Of a stretch of DNA of 64,000 nt, positions 27,885 through 34,319 are shown in pieces. The stretch comes from Anisus vortex. Taxonomy: Eukaryota > Mollusca > Gastropoda > Planorbidae. Made by a program: the position numbers and the translations under genes. The notes beneath the pieces are model-generated. The model worked only from the letters and a program-made list of their open reading frames with translations, searched no databases and was not told the origin of the DNA. How positions within the stretch are numbered: the first letter of the stretch is position 1; the number at the start of each line of letters is the position of its first letter. The stretch lies in assembly GCA_949126835.1 (NCBI GenBank), contig OX421505.1, positions 6,828,587 through 6,892,586 of the forward strand, in the 5' to 3' direction.

Positions 27885-28471
27885 ATCAAACTTATAAAGA
27901 AACGCACGGTAATTATGTATATTGATGATATGATTGTGTGGACAGCACAATACCGATGTTAGTGCGTGCTTTACTATTATAATTATTATCTTTTATTATG
28001 AAGTATATACATATATTTAAAAAAAAACGACGGCCAAGTAACTAACACGTACGACTTTATGCATATTAGAAAAAAAAATCAAAAAAGTAATCCTAAATAT
28101 TATCAAGCATAGGCCTAGTCAATTTTGAAATGGAATTTTAAAAGCATGTTTGAAACCCCTTTAGGAGAATCAGGTCCATGATGCTAGTACAGGCCTACAT
28201 CAATATAAGAAAACAGTTTAATTAAATTCTATGTTTCTATTGTTTCTTATTATTAAGAGAGAAATTTTACAGATACTCTCACATTTTTTTTCCATTTCTT
28301 TCAGTGCTTCACTACACTCATCCTAAGCCTACTAGCAGCATACTGAAGTCATTCGAGGACATTGAGAACGGCACGAGTCCGATACACGTGCTTGTGAGAA
28401 GTTTAATGAGCGCTATTGTCAAGTCAGGAAAAAAACATTTACTAGCCGGAGCAGATTTAACCAAGTTTTAA
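1187..28471 (+). CDS. Five-exon GT32-like Golgi glycosyltransferase-type protein, 523 aa
   Basis: Coding exons are 1187-2212, 10443-10612, 11601-11700, 22126-22234 and 28305-28471. The four GT/AG introns keep the frame throughout, to a TAA at 28469. The protein has a short basic N-terminus and a membrane anchor at about residues 7-26, so it is a likely type II Golgi protein. N-glycosylation sequons are seen at N58, N264 and N284. The fold resembles the GT32/Gly_transf_sug sugar transferases: YVWCGEKFF near 123, FKLVFHYSKLP near 149, GGVFIGER at 209-216, and FNIGVMMAKAG in exon 2. The first Asp of the usual DXD metal site is not evident at GGVFIGER, so activity is uncertain. Donor and acceptor sugars cannot be predicted. 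Family assignment is from motif memory; exon structure is read directly. Confidence 0.82.
2938..3016 (-). mobile_element. Short MITE, TTAA type, degraded copy
   Basis: Matches the 73-bp element at 22591-22663 in inverse orientation: both share the core cgggcgcgtatatagcgg and the end cggtacgggaagggttaa. Here one end has decayed (gggttta) while the other keeps TTAA. Short inverted ends flanked by TTAA are the signature of piggyBac-derived MITEs. Confidence 0.6.
5130..5565 (+). repeat. TCTA-type microsatellite
   Basis: Degenerate (tcta)n/(tatc)n sequence. It creates a 128-codon open frame rich in Tyr, Leu and Ser that is an artefact of the repeat. Confidence 0.85.
6454..6724 (+). repeat. tRNA-derived SINE, copy 2, with target-site duplication
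   Basis: Near full-length copy with B box GGGTTCGAATCC and the shared body and 3' end. The direct repeat gagtaaat flanks it at 6443-6450 and 6725-6732, consistent with LINE-driven insertion. Confidence 0.9.
6733..7149. other. Unassigned intronic sequence
   Basis: Moderately G+C-rich stretch between a SINE and the hAT remnant. It may be the distal part of the hAT element or an eroded LINE, but I see no diagnostic motif. Confidence 0.3.
7150..8375 (-). pseudogene. hAT transposase remnant (ZBED5/SCAND3-like)
   Basis: Read on the minus strand, successive fragments in shifting frames give LPAAKDIVRIMIGDDFV, then LPIFAFQLDESTDIVNCSQL, then VIETHCMMHRLRLATKTL, then VDIFEILNQLNLSLQG. These are typical of the catalytic region of hAT transposases related to vertebrate ZBED5/SCAND3/FAM200 genes. 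Frameshifts and missing parts make it non-functional. An 18-residue segment beginning SLSNNTVGRRIDDM is present twice in tandem (8161-8268), a 54-bp in-frame duplication. It lies in intron 1 of the host gene, opposite in orientation. Confidence 0.8.
8376..9458 (-). mobile_element. Probable 5' part of the hAT element, with terminal repeat
   Basis: The sequence aaagtttgggaaccgctg at 9441-9458 resembles a hAT (Charlie-type) terminus, whose complement would begin CAGCGGTTCCC. It is correctly placed to be the 5' end of the minus-strand hAT remnant. The opposite terminus was not found, so the full extent is uncertain. The interior holds a 54-bp minisatellite. Confidence 0.45.
8673..8950 (-). repeat. 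54-bp tandem repeat, five copies
   Basis: Unit start points at 8673, 8727, 8781, 8835 and 8889, each beginning tctgcgttctaccaagtagc. A degenerate sixth start is near 8943, with looser relatives to about 9200. Because 54 is a multiple of three, a 144-codon repetitive open frame appears on the minus strand; I take it as non-genic. Confidence 0.9.
9639..9909. mobile_element. MITE of the 'gactataata' family, copy A
   Basis: Ends are actataataagatggac... and ...gtccatcttattatagt, inverted repeats of each other. The interior (cgtgcgca..., attgggaattcc-like stretches) is shared with copies at 24715, 32560 and 58312. About 270 bp with no coding capacity. Confidence 0.75.
9910..10442. other. Intron 1, right end
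   Basis: AT-rich sequence up to the exon 2 acceptor. A motif ctagttgacccgcggg at 10194-10209 resembles ends seen in other dispersed repeats, but I cannot delimit an element. Confidence 0.4.
10443..10612 (+). CDS. Exon 2 of GT32-like gene
   Basis: Starts after the acceptor gcaaaag in phase 0 and ends at TTCTG|GTAGGT, splitting the Trp-399 codon. It encodes residues 343-398, including YPAVVCYDWVDYGEWPRGFN and GVMMAKAGALFLRKFLDSF. This pattern (Asn then a run of small residues before a helix) is typical of the second half of GT32-like domains. Confidence 0.85.
10613..11600. other. Intron 2
   Basis: 988-bp AT-rich intron bounded by GTAGGT and tttttacag. It has a loosely repeated 'aggtcatattg..ttgtaa' pattern at 10690-10850. 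No gene or named repeat recognised. Confidence 0.6.
11601..11700 (+). CDS. Exon 3 of GT32-like gene
   Basis: A textbook acceptor (ttctttttacag) precedes G at 11601, which completes Trp-399. The exon encodes residues 399-432 (YEWDDNYIFNACLMSYKVYE and on) and ends TTACAG|GTACTG in phase 0 at 11700. Its donor is embedded in a tandem repeat (see the next entry). Confidence 0.85.
11690..11808 (+). repeat. 17-bp tandem repeat that copies the exon 3 splice donor
   Basis: The unit gtactgctcgtttacag repeats six times exactly at 11701-11802, and a seventh partial unit is the exon end itself (ctcgtttacag, 11690-11700). Each junction recreates CAG|GTACTG, so seven equivalent 5' splice sites lie in a row. 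Use of sites two to seven would add 17, 34, 51, 68, 85 or 102 nt to exon 3; the 51 and 102 nt additions keep the frame. Confidence 0.95.
11809..12130. other. Intron 3, left end
   Basis: AT-rich sequence with a short (gt)n run at 12048-12063. Nothing else recognised. Confidence 0.5.
12131..12355 (+). repeat. 54-bp tandem repeat, four copies
   Basis: The motif cagttgtttacgg starts at 12144, 12198, 12252 and 12306, exactly 54 bp apart. Units are 85-95% alike by eye. The array is open in several frames on both strands, as expected of a period divisible by three. Followed by a loose 'atggtta(c/t)a' tract to about 12560. Confidence 0.92.
12356..12789. other. Simple-sequence and unassigned intron
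   Basis: Begins with a degenerate tggttacatggttaa tract, then AT-rich sequence with no recognised gene or element. Confidence 0.45.
12790..12876 (-). mobile_element. LINE 3' fragment, split by the LTR element
   Basis: On the minus strand this reads ...MQN-TQTTDERL, matching the LINE C-terminus at 28505-28640. The rest of the fragment resumes at 19225-19305 beyond the LTR retrotransposon, where PEQSNRKPIYF parallels PEQTRKTGNLTSF of the other copy. The LTR element therefore landed in an older LINE tail. Confidence 0.65.
12877..13331 (+). repeat. Left LTR of the Gag-integrase element
   Basis: 455 bp, TGCTATGAAG...GACATCAACA, the same as the right LTR by direct reading. Confidence 0.95.
13332..15431 (+). 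other. Long AT-rich leader of the LTR element
   Basis: About 2.1 kb between the LTR and the first ATG, very AT-rich and full of 'aataataat' stretches. It includes a 26-28 bp direct repeat 'tgttcaaatccgatgtgaca' (13697 and 13747) and an (at)n run at 14143-14160. No coding sequence seen; likely packaging and leader functions, by analogy only. Confidence 0.6.
15432..16343 (+). CDS. Gag-like protein with long charged coiled coil, 303 aa
   Basis: Residues 1-40 begin MESKVQLLYDEAKLLAKEYG. Residues about 40-135 are a Lys/Glu-rich heptad region with repeated 'KEKELKxLE' (coiled coil). From about 143 (GVRFKMPPFDGKEKIVDFLN) a capsid-like domain follows, similar in plan to the Ty3/gypsy retrotransposon Gag at 46610-47506 and to SCAN/Arc-type capsids. 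No CCHC zinc knuckle is present; the frame ends right after the capsid part. The integrase frame overlaps its end in another phase, suggesting a deletion junction. Confidence 0.75.
   Translation: MESKVQLLYDEAKLLAKEYGITDKKEYQEFVENKVKQLKKELADKERDERAELRAHEIKQKELEINKEKELKELEMNKEKELKALELKEKELQLNKDKEKELRETQLKETQLKLAHELELAKLQNTKVEQTNNEKSKHGVRFKMPPFDGKEKIVDFLNLFEATCKGYGIPISEYYIHLIPQLKDKGREALSHIDKEITDYAIIKEQLIKFFIHSEDYYRQKFHNFILTDKIEPRAFVSEVKTFLLTWLDLVKIDTKNPNEIIEIMVVDKVLEQASKPLFTHIMERKVKTVENLIEAISNFKDT
16363..17661 (+). CDS. Retrotransposon integrase, 432 aa
   Basis: Starts inside the HHCC zinc-binding domain (ISHNNALSGH, then CDTCLRH). It carries the DDE core: D in AVDIIGPM, D in LSDNGTQF, E in HPESNGMIERANQT. 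A GPF/GPY-type C-terminal domain (MEWKGPFEI) follows at about residue 305. The tail adds two copies of a roughly 36-residue repeat (INKSEH...TL.KCC.IL), unusual for the family. Its frame is open upstream of the ATG into the end of gag, so its true N-terminus may be a fusion or a deletion scar. Confidence 0.9.
   Translation: MQISHNNALSGHLSSKKTVCKLKKNFWWPKMEKDLKTFIKSCDTCLRHNKKDSKHKAPIQMTDTINKPFYKIAVDIIGPMKQTKTTKAKFALTIIDMGSRWIEVVPLREITAERVCNALLPIFCRFGFPKFILSDNGTQFKSSLTQAFAQMLKITQIFSSIYHPESNGMIERANQTIKQMITKVCEDHPFEWDDYLPAILFAYRQSVHESTGFTPFELVLGKNPNGPLDNFKSELLGLKEKKMSPFDLVNKTEKHMKTAYEFAVQKNEEIKSKTLIRENIHKNMRKLEVGNKVLVYLPIGSGNTMEWKGPFEIILKLSDVFYKVNINNKEKIIHLNNLRTYEENKVIENKSEDDLIIENKSEDDINKSEHAKMTLNKCCSILKSYNRENKSKRIEIENKPDNDINKSEHREITLRKCCEILMNFSRELRYNQ
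17662..18764 (+). other. 3' non-coding part of the LTR element
   Basis: About 1.1 kb of AT-rich sequence with no RT or RNase H motif in any frame. Contains repeated 'cctatgtaagact..taa' and 'caataataatc' stretches and ends in a purine tract before the right LTR. Confidence 0.7.
18765..19219 (+). repeat. Right LTR of the Gag-integrase element
   Basis: 455 bp, the same as the left LTR by direct reading, followed by the ATTAT target duplication. Confidence 0.95.
19220..19305 (-). mobile_element. LINE 3' fragment, second half
   Basis: Continuation of the fragment at 12790-12876 (see there). The minus strand reads NGMPEQSNRKPIYF. Confidence 0.6.
19306..19785. other. AT-rich intron with (TA)n
   Basis: No gene. 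A (ta)n run occupies about 19702-19750 and borders the LINE fragment. Confidence 0.6.
19786..20240 (+). pseudogene. LINE ORF2 C-terminus with C2H2-like finger
   Basis: Reads MPSMITHLRQRRLRWLGHVS, then RIPKDLLYAELTEGRR, then after one frameshift FKDVCKRDLKAIDVEVGNWE and CQRCDRACLSRIGLHRHSQF. This is the conserved end of a LINE reverse transcriptase found widely in fish and molluscs, with a terminal zinc-finger-like motif. Bordered by (TA)n on both sides. Same family as 52170-52905, 36250-36475 and 63290-63515. Confidence 0.85.
20241..21199. other. Intron 3, unassigned
   Basis: Begins with a short (ta)n run (20263-20286). The remainder is AT-rich with no recognised gene. A stretch at 20527-20550 (ggtgttcgattctcagc) looks faintly like a polymerase III B box of an eroded SINE. 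Confidence 0.4.
21202..21749. mobile_element. TA-flanked MITE with CTCCCTTTCT ends, copy 1
   Basis: Begins CTCCCTTTCTTTGTAAACTA and ends ...TTAATAGAAAGGAAG, flanked by TA on both sides (21200-21201 and 21750-21751). The copy at 33249-33659 has the same ends and shares internal blocks (gataactcgc..., ttacttccgtc). It has a 79-codon open frame without known motifs. TA flanks and short inverted ends suggest a Tc1/mariner-related (Stowaway-like) MITE. Confidence 0.8.
21750..22125. other. Intron 3, right end
   Basis: AT-rich; contains a 17-base poly(G) run at about 21871-21887 and the polypyrimidine tract of the exon 4 acceptor. Confidence 0.6.
22126..22234 (+). CDS. Exon 4 of GT32-like gene
   Basis: Follows the acceptor gtatgttttccag and ends AGAG|GTAAAC in phase 1. 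It encodes residues 433-468, including ICYYGVCHPTWYDDY and the sequon NNET. The CHPTW segment resembles the C-terminal part of related GT32-like proteins (from memory). Confidence 0.83.
22308..22578 (-). repeat. tRNA-derived SINE, copy 3
   Basis: Minus-strand copy: the 3' part (gtagccacagaaactggtga in complement) lies at left and the tRNA-like head at right, ending near gcggccactttgcccc. Several substitutions and an A-rich insertion near its left end. Confidence 0.8.
22591..22663. mobile_element. 73-bp TTAA-flanked MITE
   Basis: Flanked exactly by TTAA (22587-22590 and 22664-22667). Ends are CCCTTCCCGTACC and ...GACTGTAAGGG, short imperfect inverted repeats starting CCCTT. The interior is G+C-rich with gctatatacgcgccc. 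Matches 2938-3016 in the other orientation. Consistent with a tiny piggyBac-derived element. Confidence 0.7.
22680..23150 (+). pseudogene. LINE reverse transcriptase C-terminus and 3' tail
   Basis: Reads LDCLQHHREVNKVTTMYKIM, then HVPHARTNIYKYSFF, then after a frameshift AIRLWNTLDQATITVPTVLT: the classic end of a jockey/CR1-type LINE ORF2. The 3' tail to about 23150 matches the sequence around the insertion at 39668-40851 and supplies its empty site. Confidence 0.8.
23151..23443. other. Intron 4, unassigned
   Basis: Contains a ccctcccccccccctcctc tract at about 23255. Its right end is the 8-bp target sequence GTCGGAAC of the next element. Confidence 0.5.
24256..24404 (+). repeat. 15-bp tandem repeat, about ten copies
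   Basis: Exact head-to-tail copies of cagacccgatcagta. The array is broken at its right end by the inner hAT element, whose 8-bp duplication is taken from the repeat unit, and it resumes briefly at 26982. Confidence 0.95.
24715..24981. mobile_element. MITE of the 'gactataata' family, copy B
   Basis: Starts taataagatgaaccgctcgc and ends gttcatcgtattatagtcta, inverted repeats of each other. The middle shares tagaaaaa...gctctaaaaatagagc with copy C. Inserted in the hAT transposon at 24405-26981. Confidence 0.8.
25150..26720 (-). pseudogene. hAT transposase remnant (ZMYM1-like)
   Basis: Minus-strand fragments in several frames. At 26490-26072 NAA-type context and MTGKYKGMQIIILNFNKYAM precede YIPCCLDAV. 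At 26150-26075 KRIKKLHSLYQRLDGKHI. At 25635-25342 DLHRVIFNDRVQSAFPNVEA. At 25341-25150 MMVANCSGEQSFSQLKMIKN, the hAT C-terminal dimerisation region. Resembles vertebrate ZMYM1-like hAT proteins. Stops and frameshifts make it inactive. Confidence 0.8.
27263..28304. other. Intron 4, right end
   Basis: AT-rich with long (ta)n runs at about 27612-27668 and 27857-27883. A 'ctagtttttatgcccgtcaaactgacgg' stretch at 27678 resembles the edge of a dispersed repeat. No gene seen. Confidence 0.5.
28305..28471 (+). CDS. Exon 5 (last coding exon) of GT32-like gene
   Basis: A strong acceptor (tttccatttctttcag) leads into the completed Val-469 codon. The exon reads LHYTHPKPTSSILKSFEDIE onward to a TAA at 28469-28471, residues 469-523, with a lysine-containing C-terminus. 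No obvious polyadenylation signal lies right after the stop. AATAAA occurs near 28858, inside LINE-derived sequence. Confidence 0.82.
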
Positions 28472-28502
28472 TGTTATATATTACCGACGCTTTTTCTATA
28501 AA

Positions 28503-28640
28503 GAAGATTATTGCGTCATACGCTCATCCGTGGTCCGAGTATAGCCCTGCATTTTTATTAATATTTTAAATGATGTTAAGTTACCGGTTTTCCTGGTTTG
28601 TTCAGGCAACCCATTCCAGTAAGATGACATTTTTTTTTTG
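28503..28640 (-). pseudogene. LINE 3' fragment
   Basis: The minus strand reads SYWNGLPEQTRKTGNLTSF then KILIKMQGYTRTTDERM: the end of a LINE ORF2, same family as 12790-12876/19220-19305 and 53645-54030. Begins about 30 bp after the host stop codon, so the host 3' UTR has been invaded or is very short. Next to a G/T-rich tract (28630-28690). Confidence 0.75.
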
Positions 28641-28789
28641 GGGGGGGGGCTGGGGCGGGGGGGGGGGGTGTTTGTGTGTGTGTGTTTGTTTGTAAGTAAC
28701 AAAAAGTCTCCCGTCAGACCCAATTCATAATAATGAAAAATAATAAGAAATGTATTACGCATATCCCTTTGGGAGCAGTTCTATGCGCT

Positions 28790-29165
28790 GTCAACAGTCA
28801 CAAAGTAGTACAGACAACGAATAAAAGACAAAAATGTATAAATGAAAAAAATGAAATAATAAACTGCTACTTGAATATGTCTTCAGCCGGCTCATGAAGG
28901 TGTCAAAGCTAGGGCTCTGTCGAAGTTGTATTGGGAGGGCGTTCCGTGCGGACGGGCCCACGTATGAGAATGCCCGTTCGCCAGCGGACAACAGTTTCAC
29001 ACGAGGGATCTCAAGAGTAGTGTATCAGAAGCCGAGCGGAGTGGACGGCATTGAGTACAGAGCTCGAGACAGGAGCGAAGGTAGTCATTCAGGCACTTTT
29101 AACTTACAGACGCCAGCTTGTAGGAGATCCGGTGGTTAATGGGTAGCCAGTGTAGAGATCGGAGC
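28790..29165 (-). pseudogene. LINE (CR1/L2-like) C-terminus
   Basis: The minus strand reads LHWLPINHRISYKLASVS, then after frame changes GERAFSYVGPSARNALPIQL and SPSFDTFMSRLKTY, characteristic of the RT C-terminus of CR1/L2-like LINEs. Broken by stops. Confidence 0.8.
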
Positions 29166-29379
29166 AGAAGAGTAGTGTGCGTCGAATTCTTCTTCTTCCA
29201 TGGGATCCGGTGAAGTAGCATTCACCAGTTCCTGTGGCCACGGAATACTTATTCCCAACTAATTAAAGTTAGGTACCCATCAGGGCCAGGAGAGACTCAG
29301 GGGACAAACACCCTCCGAATCCCGGGAAGAAATCCTAGCATTCACCAGGATTTGAACGCAAGACCTCAGGTACGCCGCT

Positions 29380-30920
29380 CAGTGATATTTACGTTAACGA
29401 GAATAAGAATCAGAACGAATATTATATGAAATTCGTTAACGATAACGAAAATAAGAAAAAAAATTATTTTGAGAACGGTAATAGAATAGAAATAACAATT
29501 AATTTTCATGAATAGAATAGTAATAATAACGAAAATTATTATTGAACGAATATCGCGTGGAATATGTTCCGCCATTTGCGCCGAATTCCGTGTTTTAGTG
29601 TTGACGCATTCGTCCAGTCATTTCCGTCAAAATCCGTATTTTGTAATGTAGTAAAGCGCTAAAGCATCACATTTCTTCTTGATCGCCGGTTTATTTTTTC
29701 GATTTATATTTGTGATTTATTTTGGACGAGTAAAGTTTGTTTCTGAGGACAATGAGTTCATTATCAAGGATATTAGCTGGACGAAAGAAGGAGAGTCTGG
29801 TGTGGGATTACTTTACATATATGGAACAGGAAGGGAAAGCGAAATGTAAAGTTGTTATTGTGAAGACTAATAGCGAGTGTGGTGCTTTGTTGGCGGGTAA
29901 AAACAGTACAAATATGCTGTCGCATCTCCGCAGATTACATAAGCAGGATTATGAGCAGTATGTTAAAGCAACCGAGGCGAGATCATTAAAGACAAACCAA
30001 AGAAAACGACGGTCTGCAAAAATGCGACTCAGACATTGGCTGATTACGTTCAACGTAAAATCGTATCCTGGTCAACAGAGTTGCAGGAGTATCAACAGCG
30101 TTTATCCAGTGTGATGAACATGTTGATAGACACCTGCTATCCGGTCACAGTGGTTGACAAGCCGTCATTCAGACACATGATTAAAACACTTGATCCAAAG
30201 TTCCTTCTTGCTGGTTAGTTTTTTAAGTGTTAAGTACTTAGCTTGTTGAAAATGCCACAACTTCATCACCAAGTCAGGACACTGTACAATGTCAGTTGAA
30301 TCGCTATATAACAGACACTACAGACAGGAATACTTGTACAACGACAACGGATTCTCTGGTATTCTGGCACAACAGAAAAGAAACTTACAGCAAACTGTCA
30401 AAAATCGCTGAGGATTTGTTAACGGCACCTGCTTCGCAGGCATACGTAGAACGAATCTTTTCTCTGTGTGGAATGTTAACCACTGAGAGGCGAAATAGAA
30501 TGCAAAAATCCCTTGAAATGAGGGTCTTTTTGAAATTAAACAAGTACATTGCTCAACTGTGATAAGCTTGTTCTTATTTTATCACTGATACCTCAAAATT
30601 AAAACTGTTGGAACATTGTGTCTGATGAACAGCTGACTCATTTTTAATTTCTTATGTAGATAATGTAGATTTTGAAAATGCAGAACTTGATAGTTGATAC
30701 TGGATAGCAGCAGCTGTCTATAATACAGCTATAAAGTGTTTTATTGAAATAAAGTTGTTATGAATATTCAAATTCGTGAAGTTCGACTGTTCGACCCTCG
30801 ATTATGAAAATAACCATTGAAATTATTTCAGAACTTGAATAACAATAAGAATAGAAATTAATTACAGCGAATAGAATAAAAATAAGAATTGAAATTATTT
30901 TTAGAACTGAAATATCACTG
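29380..30920 (+). mobile_element. hAT element inserted in a SINE
   Basis: Ends CAGTGATATTT and AAATATCACTG are inverted repeats. The 8-bp duplication ACGCCGCT flanks it at 29372-29379 and 30921-30928. At 1541 bp it is shorter than a complete hAT, with the transposase middle deleted. The terminal regions are rich in gaataagaat/taacgaaaat sub-repeats. Confidence 0.95.
29752..30562 (+). pseudogene. Internally deleted ZBED-type hAT transposase
   Basis: Starts MSSLSRILAGRKKESLVWDY with a BED-type zinc finger (Cys pair, then NMLSHLRRLH). Shifted frames then give WSTELQEYQQRLSSVM and SFRHMIKTLDPKFLLAG, and 30296-30562 gives SLVFWHNRKETYSKLSKIAE and APASQAYVERIFSLCGM, the hAT dimerisation domain. 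The catalytic DDE middle is missing. The two ends of the protein survive on one short element, so it could at most be a trans-mobilised derivative. Confidence 0.8.
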
Positions 30921-30956
30921 ACGCCGCTCGAACGCGCTGCGGCTCGGCCACAGTGC

Positions 30957-32289
30957 AAGTTCCTTATATTTTAAATAGTCTAGTTTGTTTTCCAATTAAA
31001 AAAAAAAGCAAAAATCTAATGTATAGAAGGAGCGTCTGTAATATTTAAGATAAGATATAAGAAAATATTATACATATTATATATATATTAATATTAATGT
31101 AAAGTTCTGAAACGTTTTTGTGAATGTCTTTAAGTTGGCAGCAGTTTAGGGTTTATGTTTTTATTTTCCCCATTTCATCCCGCCAGTGTTGGGACACTAT
31201 AAATTGTTGTGTATCCCTTTGGTCGGGCAGCCTTTCGCGTTGCGTGAAACCGATTCAGCTATGTGTCTGTGTGCACGTTAGACCAGTGAATTGGACTCAG
31301 CGTCCGAGGTCATTTTGTTTTAGCATCAAGGCGTGGCTGCTAAGCCAGATGGTATCTGGTTGGGTTTTATGTTCTACGCTTCTTTGTATTGATTTTTTGT
31401 AAGAGATTCAGCTTGGGTTTAGTTGTACGTTTTTTTTTTTGTATTGGTTTTCAATGTATACCTAATTAGAGTGGTTTTGAGATTGTTTTTTTTTTTTTGT
31501 AGGCATAATTTGGGCGTTTCTGGTATAAGTTTCGTTGTGAGATTTTAAATTAGTTTTTATTTTAATACAAGCTACATTGCCCGGCGTTTCCCGGGTGAAA
31601 ACAAAATCAGGACTGTATAAGGTGCAGATAAAAAATCTATAAACTACAATTAAAAGAAAGCTATAAATCTTATATATAAATTATTATTTTTTTACTGAAG
31701 ACTTTTAGGAAAGTAATTTAAAATAAATATTATAATCGGGAAAAAAATAGGCAAGTATTTTTATTTAACACAAGTCTAAATTGCCCGTAGATTTACAATG
31801 TCATATGTGTTTGAAAGTTTGACAATAAAATTGTTGAAAAAAAAGTATAGTCTAACTGGAGAATCGAGCCCGGGTCACCCGCATAGTATTCCGCTACGTT
31901 TACCACTGAGTTAGCGAAGACACATATCCGATGTGAAAAATTATTAGACAGTATATAGGCTTAGGCCTAAATAGGTCAGTGAAACAAACACACGTGATTT
32001 CAAATTGACCAATGGGGATCCGTATGGGGACCAACAGTCTCATTTTATATGTATATAGAATTGAAGTATTATAAAGAGAATGCCTAATTAGATGCAGAAT
32101 AAAGTTATCATTATTATAGTGTTACTTTGGTCTTTGTTGCTCTATCTTTGTTTCTCATAAGTGTCGTGCTCTTGTGTTGTGCTGTTTTAGTTATCTTGTT
32201 ACAGCGGTTTTTTAATTTAGGATAGTGTAGCTAAAGTTTTAGACTGTGACAGTCACATTGGGTTCGGTTATTCATTAAACCGAGGGTGC
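30957..32289. other. Unassigned; tRNA-like relic at 31853-31925
   Basis: AT-rich. On the minus strand 31853-31925 has TAACTCAGTGGTAAAC and GGGCTCGATTCT, resembling A and B boxes of a tRNA-derived SINE head. At 31572-31600 the string gcccggcgtttcccgggt is typical of dispersed-repeat edges in invertebrates. No gene recognised. Confidence 0.45.
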
Positions 32290-32560
32290 CAACCAAATCT
32301 AAGATCGATTTTGAAATGGTAGAAAAACAAAACAAAAACAGCATTAACCTGAAACTAGACGAATTACTAGAAAGAAGTGACCTTTTTAACTCCCCTAAAA
32401 AAAAAAATAATAATTAACATAGTTTAGGAAAAAAATACAATATTAATAAACTCTGCAACTAAAACATTTGACACAAATCAATACCCTAATAATAAAAATA
32501 ACCTAAGAAAAAAAAACCTGGTTTACACAAATATGTAGACAAAATCGAAGATTATACCAT

Positions 32561-33029
32561 AGACTATAATATACATGGACCGCTTGCTTTAGTACTTTCT
32601 GCTATAAGATGACTTGAAACACTGATGTTCGGAATTCCCGATTCTAAATAACGTAATTGCTATACAGGAAATAAAGTTATTGATATACAACTTCCATTTT
32701 ATTTAATCGCTATGATTTTCTAAATGAAAAATTAAAATCGAAAGTTTGTACAGAGCGGAAACTTTTATAGATCAGTGTTGTGTGCGCACGGAAAAAGAAT
32801 ATAAGCTCTAAAAATAGAGCAGGCGGTCCATCTTTTTATAGTCAATGATATTAGGATTAATAGGCCTACAAGTATTCATTTAAAGTCGAAAGAAATGCGA
32901 TTTAATAAAACGGAACTTGTCAACTTGTCAATAACAACTTCTTCATTTAGAATCAAGAATTGCAAAAAAAAAAGAAGATAATAGCATAAATAACTAAAGC
33001 AAGCGGACCATGTATATTATAGTCTATCA
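32561..33029. mobile_element. MITE 'gactataata' family, compound copy C+D
   Basis: Outer ends are a perfect inverted repeat atagactataatatacatgg/ccatgtatattatagtctat. A 7-bp direct repeat ATTATAC borders it. The inside holds one full copy to about 32850 and a second partial one to 33029, together an inverse counterpart of the array at 57940-58605. Confidence 0.8.
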
Positions 33030-33248
33030 TTATACCTTGAAGCTAGAAGAATGAATAATACCCTACAAACTAAAGGCGCACTAGAAAGATTAAAAACACA
33101 CTGTAAAAAATATACGCGGGAAATTAACAATGCTATAAAAAATTATGAAAAAAAAAAGAGAAATAAAATAAAAAAAAATCTGTAAGGAAAGAACCCAAAA
33201 AGAATATTGGCGTATCCTAAAGGATAATAAACTAAACCGTTTCTTCTA

Positions 33249-33659
33249 CTCCCTTTCTTTGTAAACTAAGTTTATATTTAATTTATATTTTGATAGATTA
33301 AAATAAATATAACTGATATCGTATCATATAAATTGCCACACAAAAATTTTGCGCATCCCTTTTTTTCTCGCTTTGGCCCGCAAAAACCATAAAAAGATAA
33401 CTCGCTTTGTTTCGGATTTATTGTGTCGTTTTCATTATATTTATTTCGCCAAAAACTAACATATCCGAAAAGTTTATTTACTTCCGTCTCTTCCGGTAGA
33501 GGCAGCCATGATTTACGTAAAATATTTTCTTCGTCAGCTGCCCAAGTTTCAGCTTGAGCGGACAACGGGAAGTAGTGGAAATATCAAAGCAAGGTTTAGC
33601 AAGAAGACAAGCAACCAAACAAGCAAGCAGAAACATAGTACGAGTTAATAGAAAGGGAG
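33249..33659. mobile_element. TA-flanked MITE with CTCCCTTTCT ends, copy 2
   Basis: 411 bp, begins CTCCCTTTCTTTGTAAACTA and ends AATAGAAAGGGAG, flanked by TA (33247-33248 and 33660-33661). Shares ends and several inner blocks with 21202-21749. Inserted in the LINE. Confidence 0.85.
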
Positions 33660-34319
33660 TAAAAACATAAAAGAAGATTATAATCAAATCCCAAAACGTA
33701 ACGACAGATAACAGTTGCATGAACTCAATAAAAACCAATTTAACCGTACCTAACTTAGATACGACAAGGCTTAATGGTGAAAAAACATATAATGAAGTGT
33801 TATCAGCAATCAATAAAACAAGTAATAATAAAAGCTGCGGACACGATAACATTTGTAATGAATATATAAAAAGTACAAAGGTTATAATGATACCTACATA
33901 TGTAAAATTATTAAATGTTATCTTAAGATATGGAATATATCCCAAAAGGGATCATTTGCCCAATATATACAATTAAAGGCAGCAAGACAAAGCCCGAAAA
34001 CGTAAGACCAATCACCTTATTATCATGCTTAGGTACATTATTCTCATCCATTCTTAATGCACGAATGAAGATGTTCCTTGAAGAGTACATCCTATTAAAC
34101 GAGAACCAAATGTGTTTTAGAGAAGGTTATTCAACAACTGAAGCATCATTTATCCCATTATGTGCTGAACTTTTAAAATAAAAACTAAAGGAGACAAACT
34201 CTTTTGCGCGTTTGTTAATCTCAAACGAGCTTTCCCATCTATACAAAGAAGATTACTTTGGTCGAAAGTTCTAGACATAGGCATGGATGGAATTATTTTT
34301 TTATGTATACAAGCGTAAT

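Larger units (their letters stand above)
29195..30956 (-). repeat. tRNA-derived SINE, copy 4, interrupted
   Basis: The 3' part is at 29195-29379 and the tRNA-like head resumes at 30929-30956 (gctcgaacgcgctgcggctc, an inverse A-box region). The gap is an inserted hAT element. Confidence 0.85.

Noticed and set aside
33478..33945. 155-codon minus-strand open frame
   Set aside because: Straddles the end of a MITE and antisense LINE sequence; not a coherent protein.
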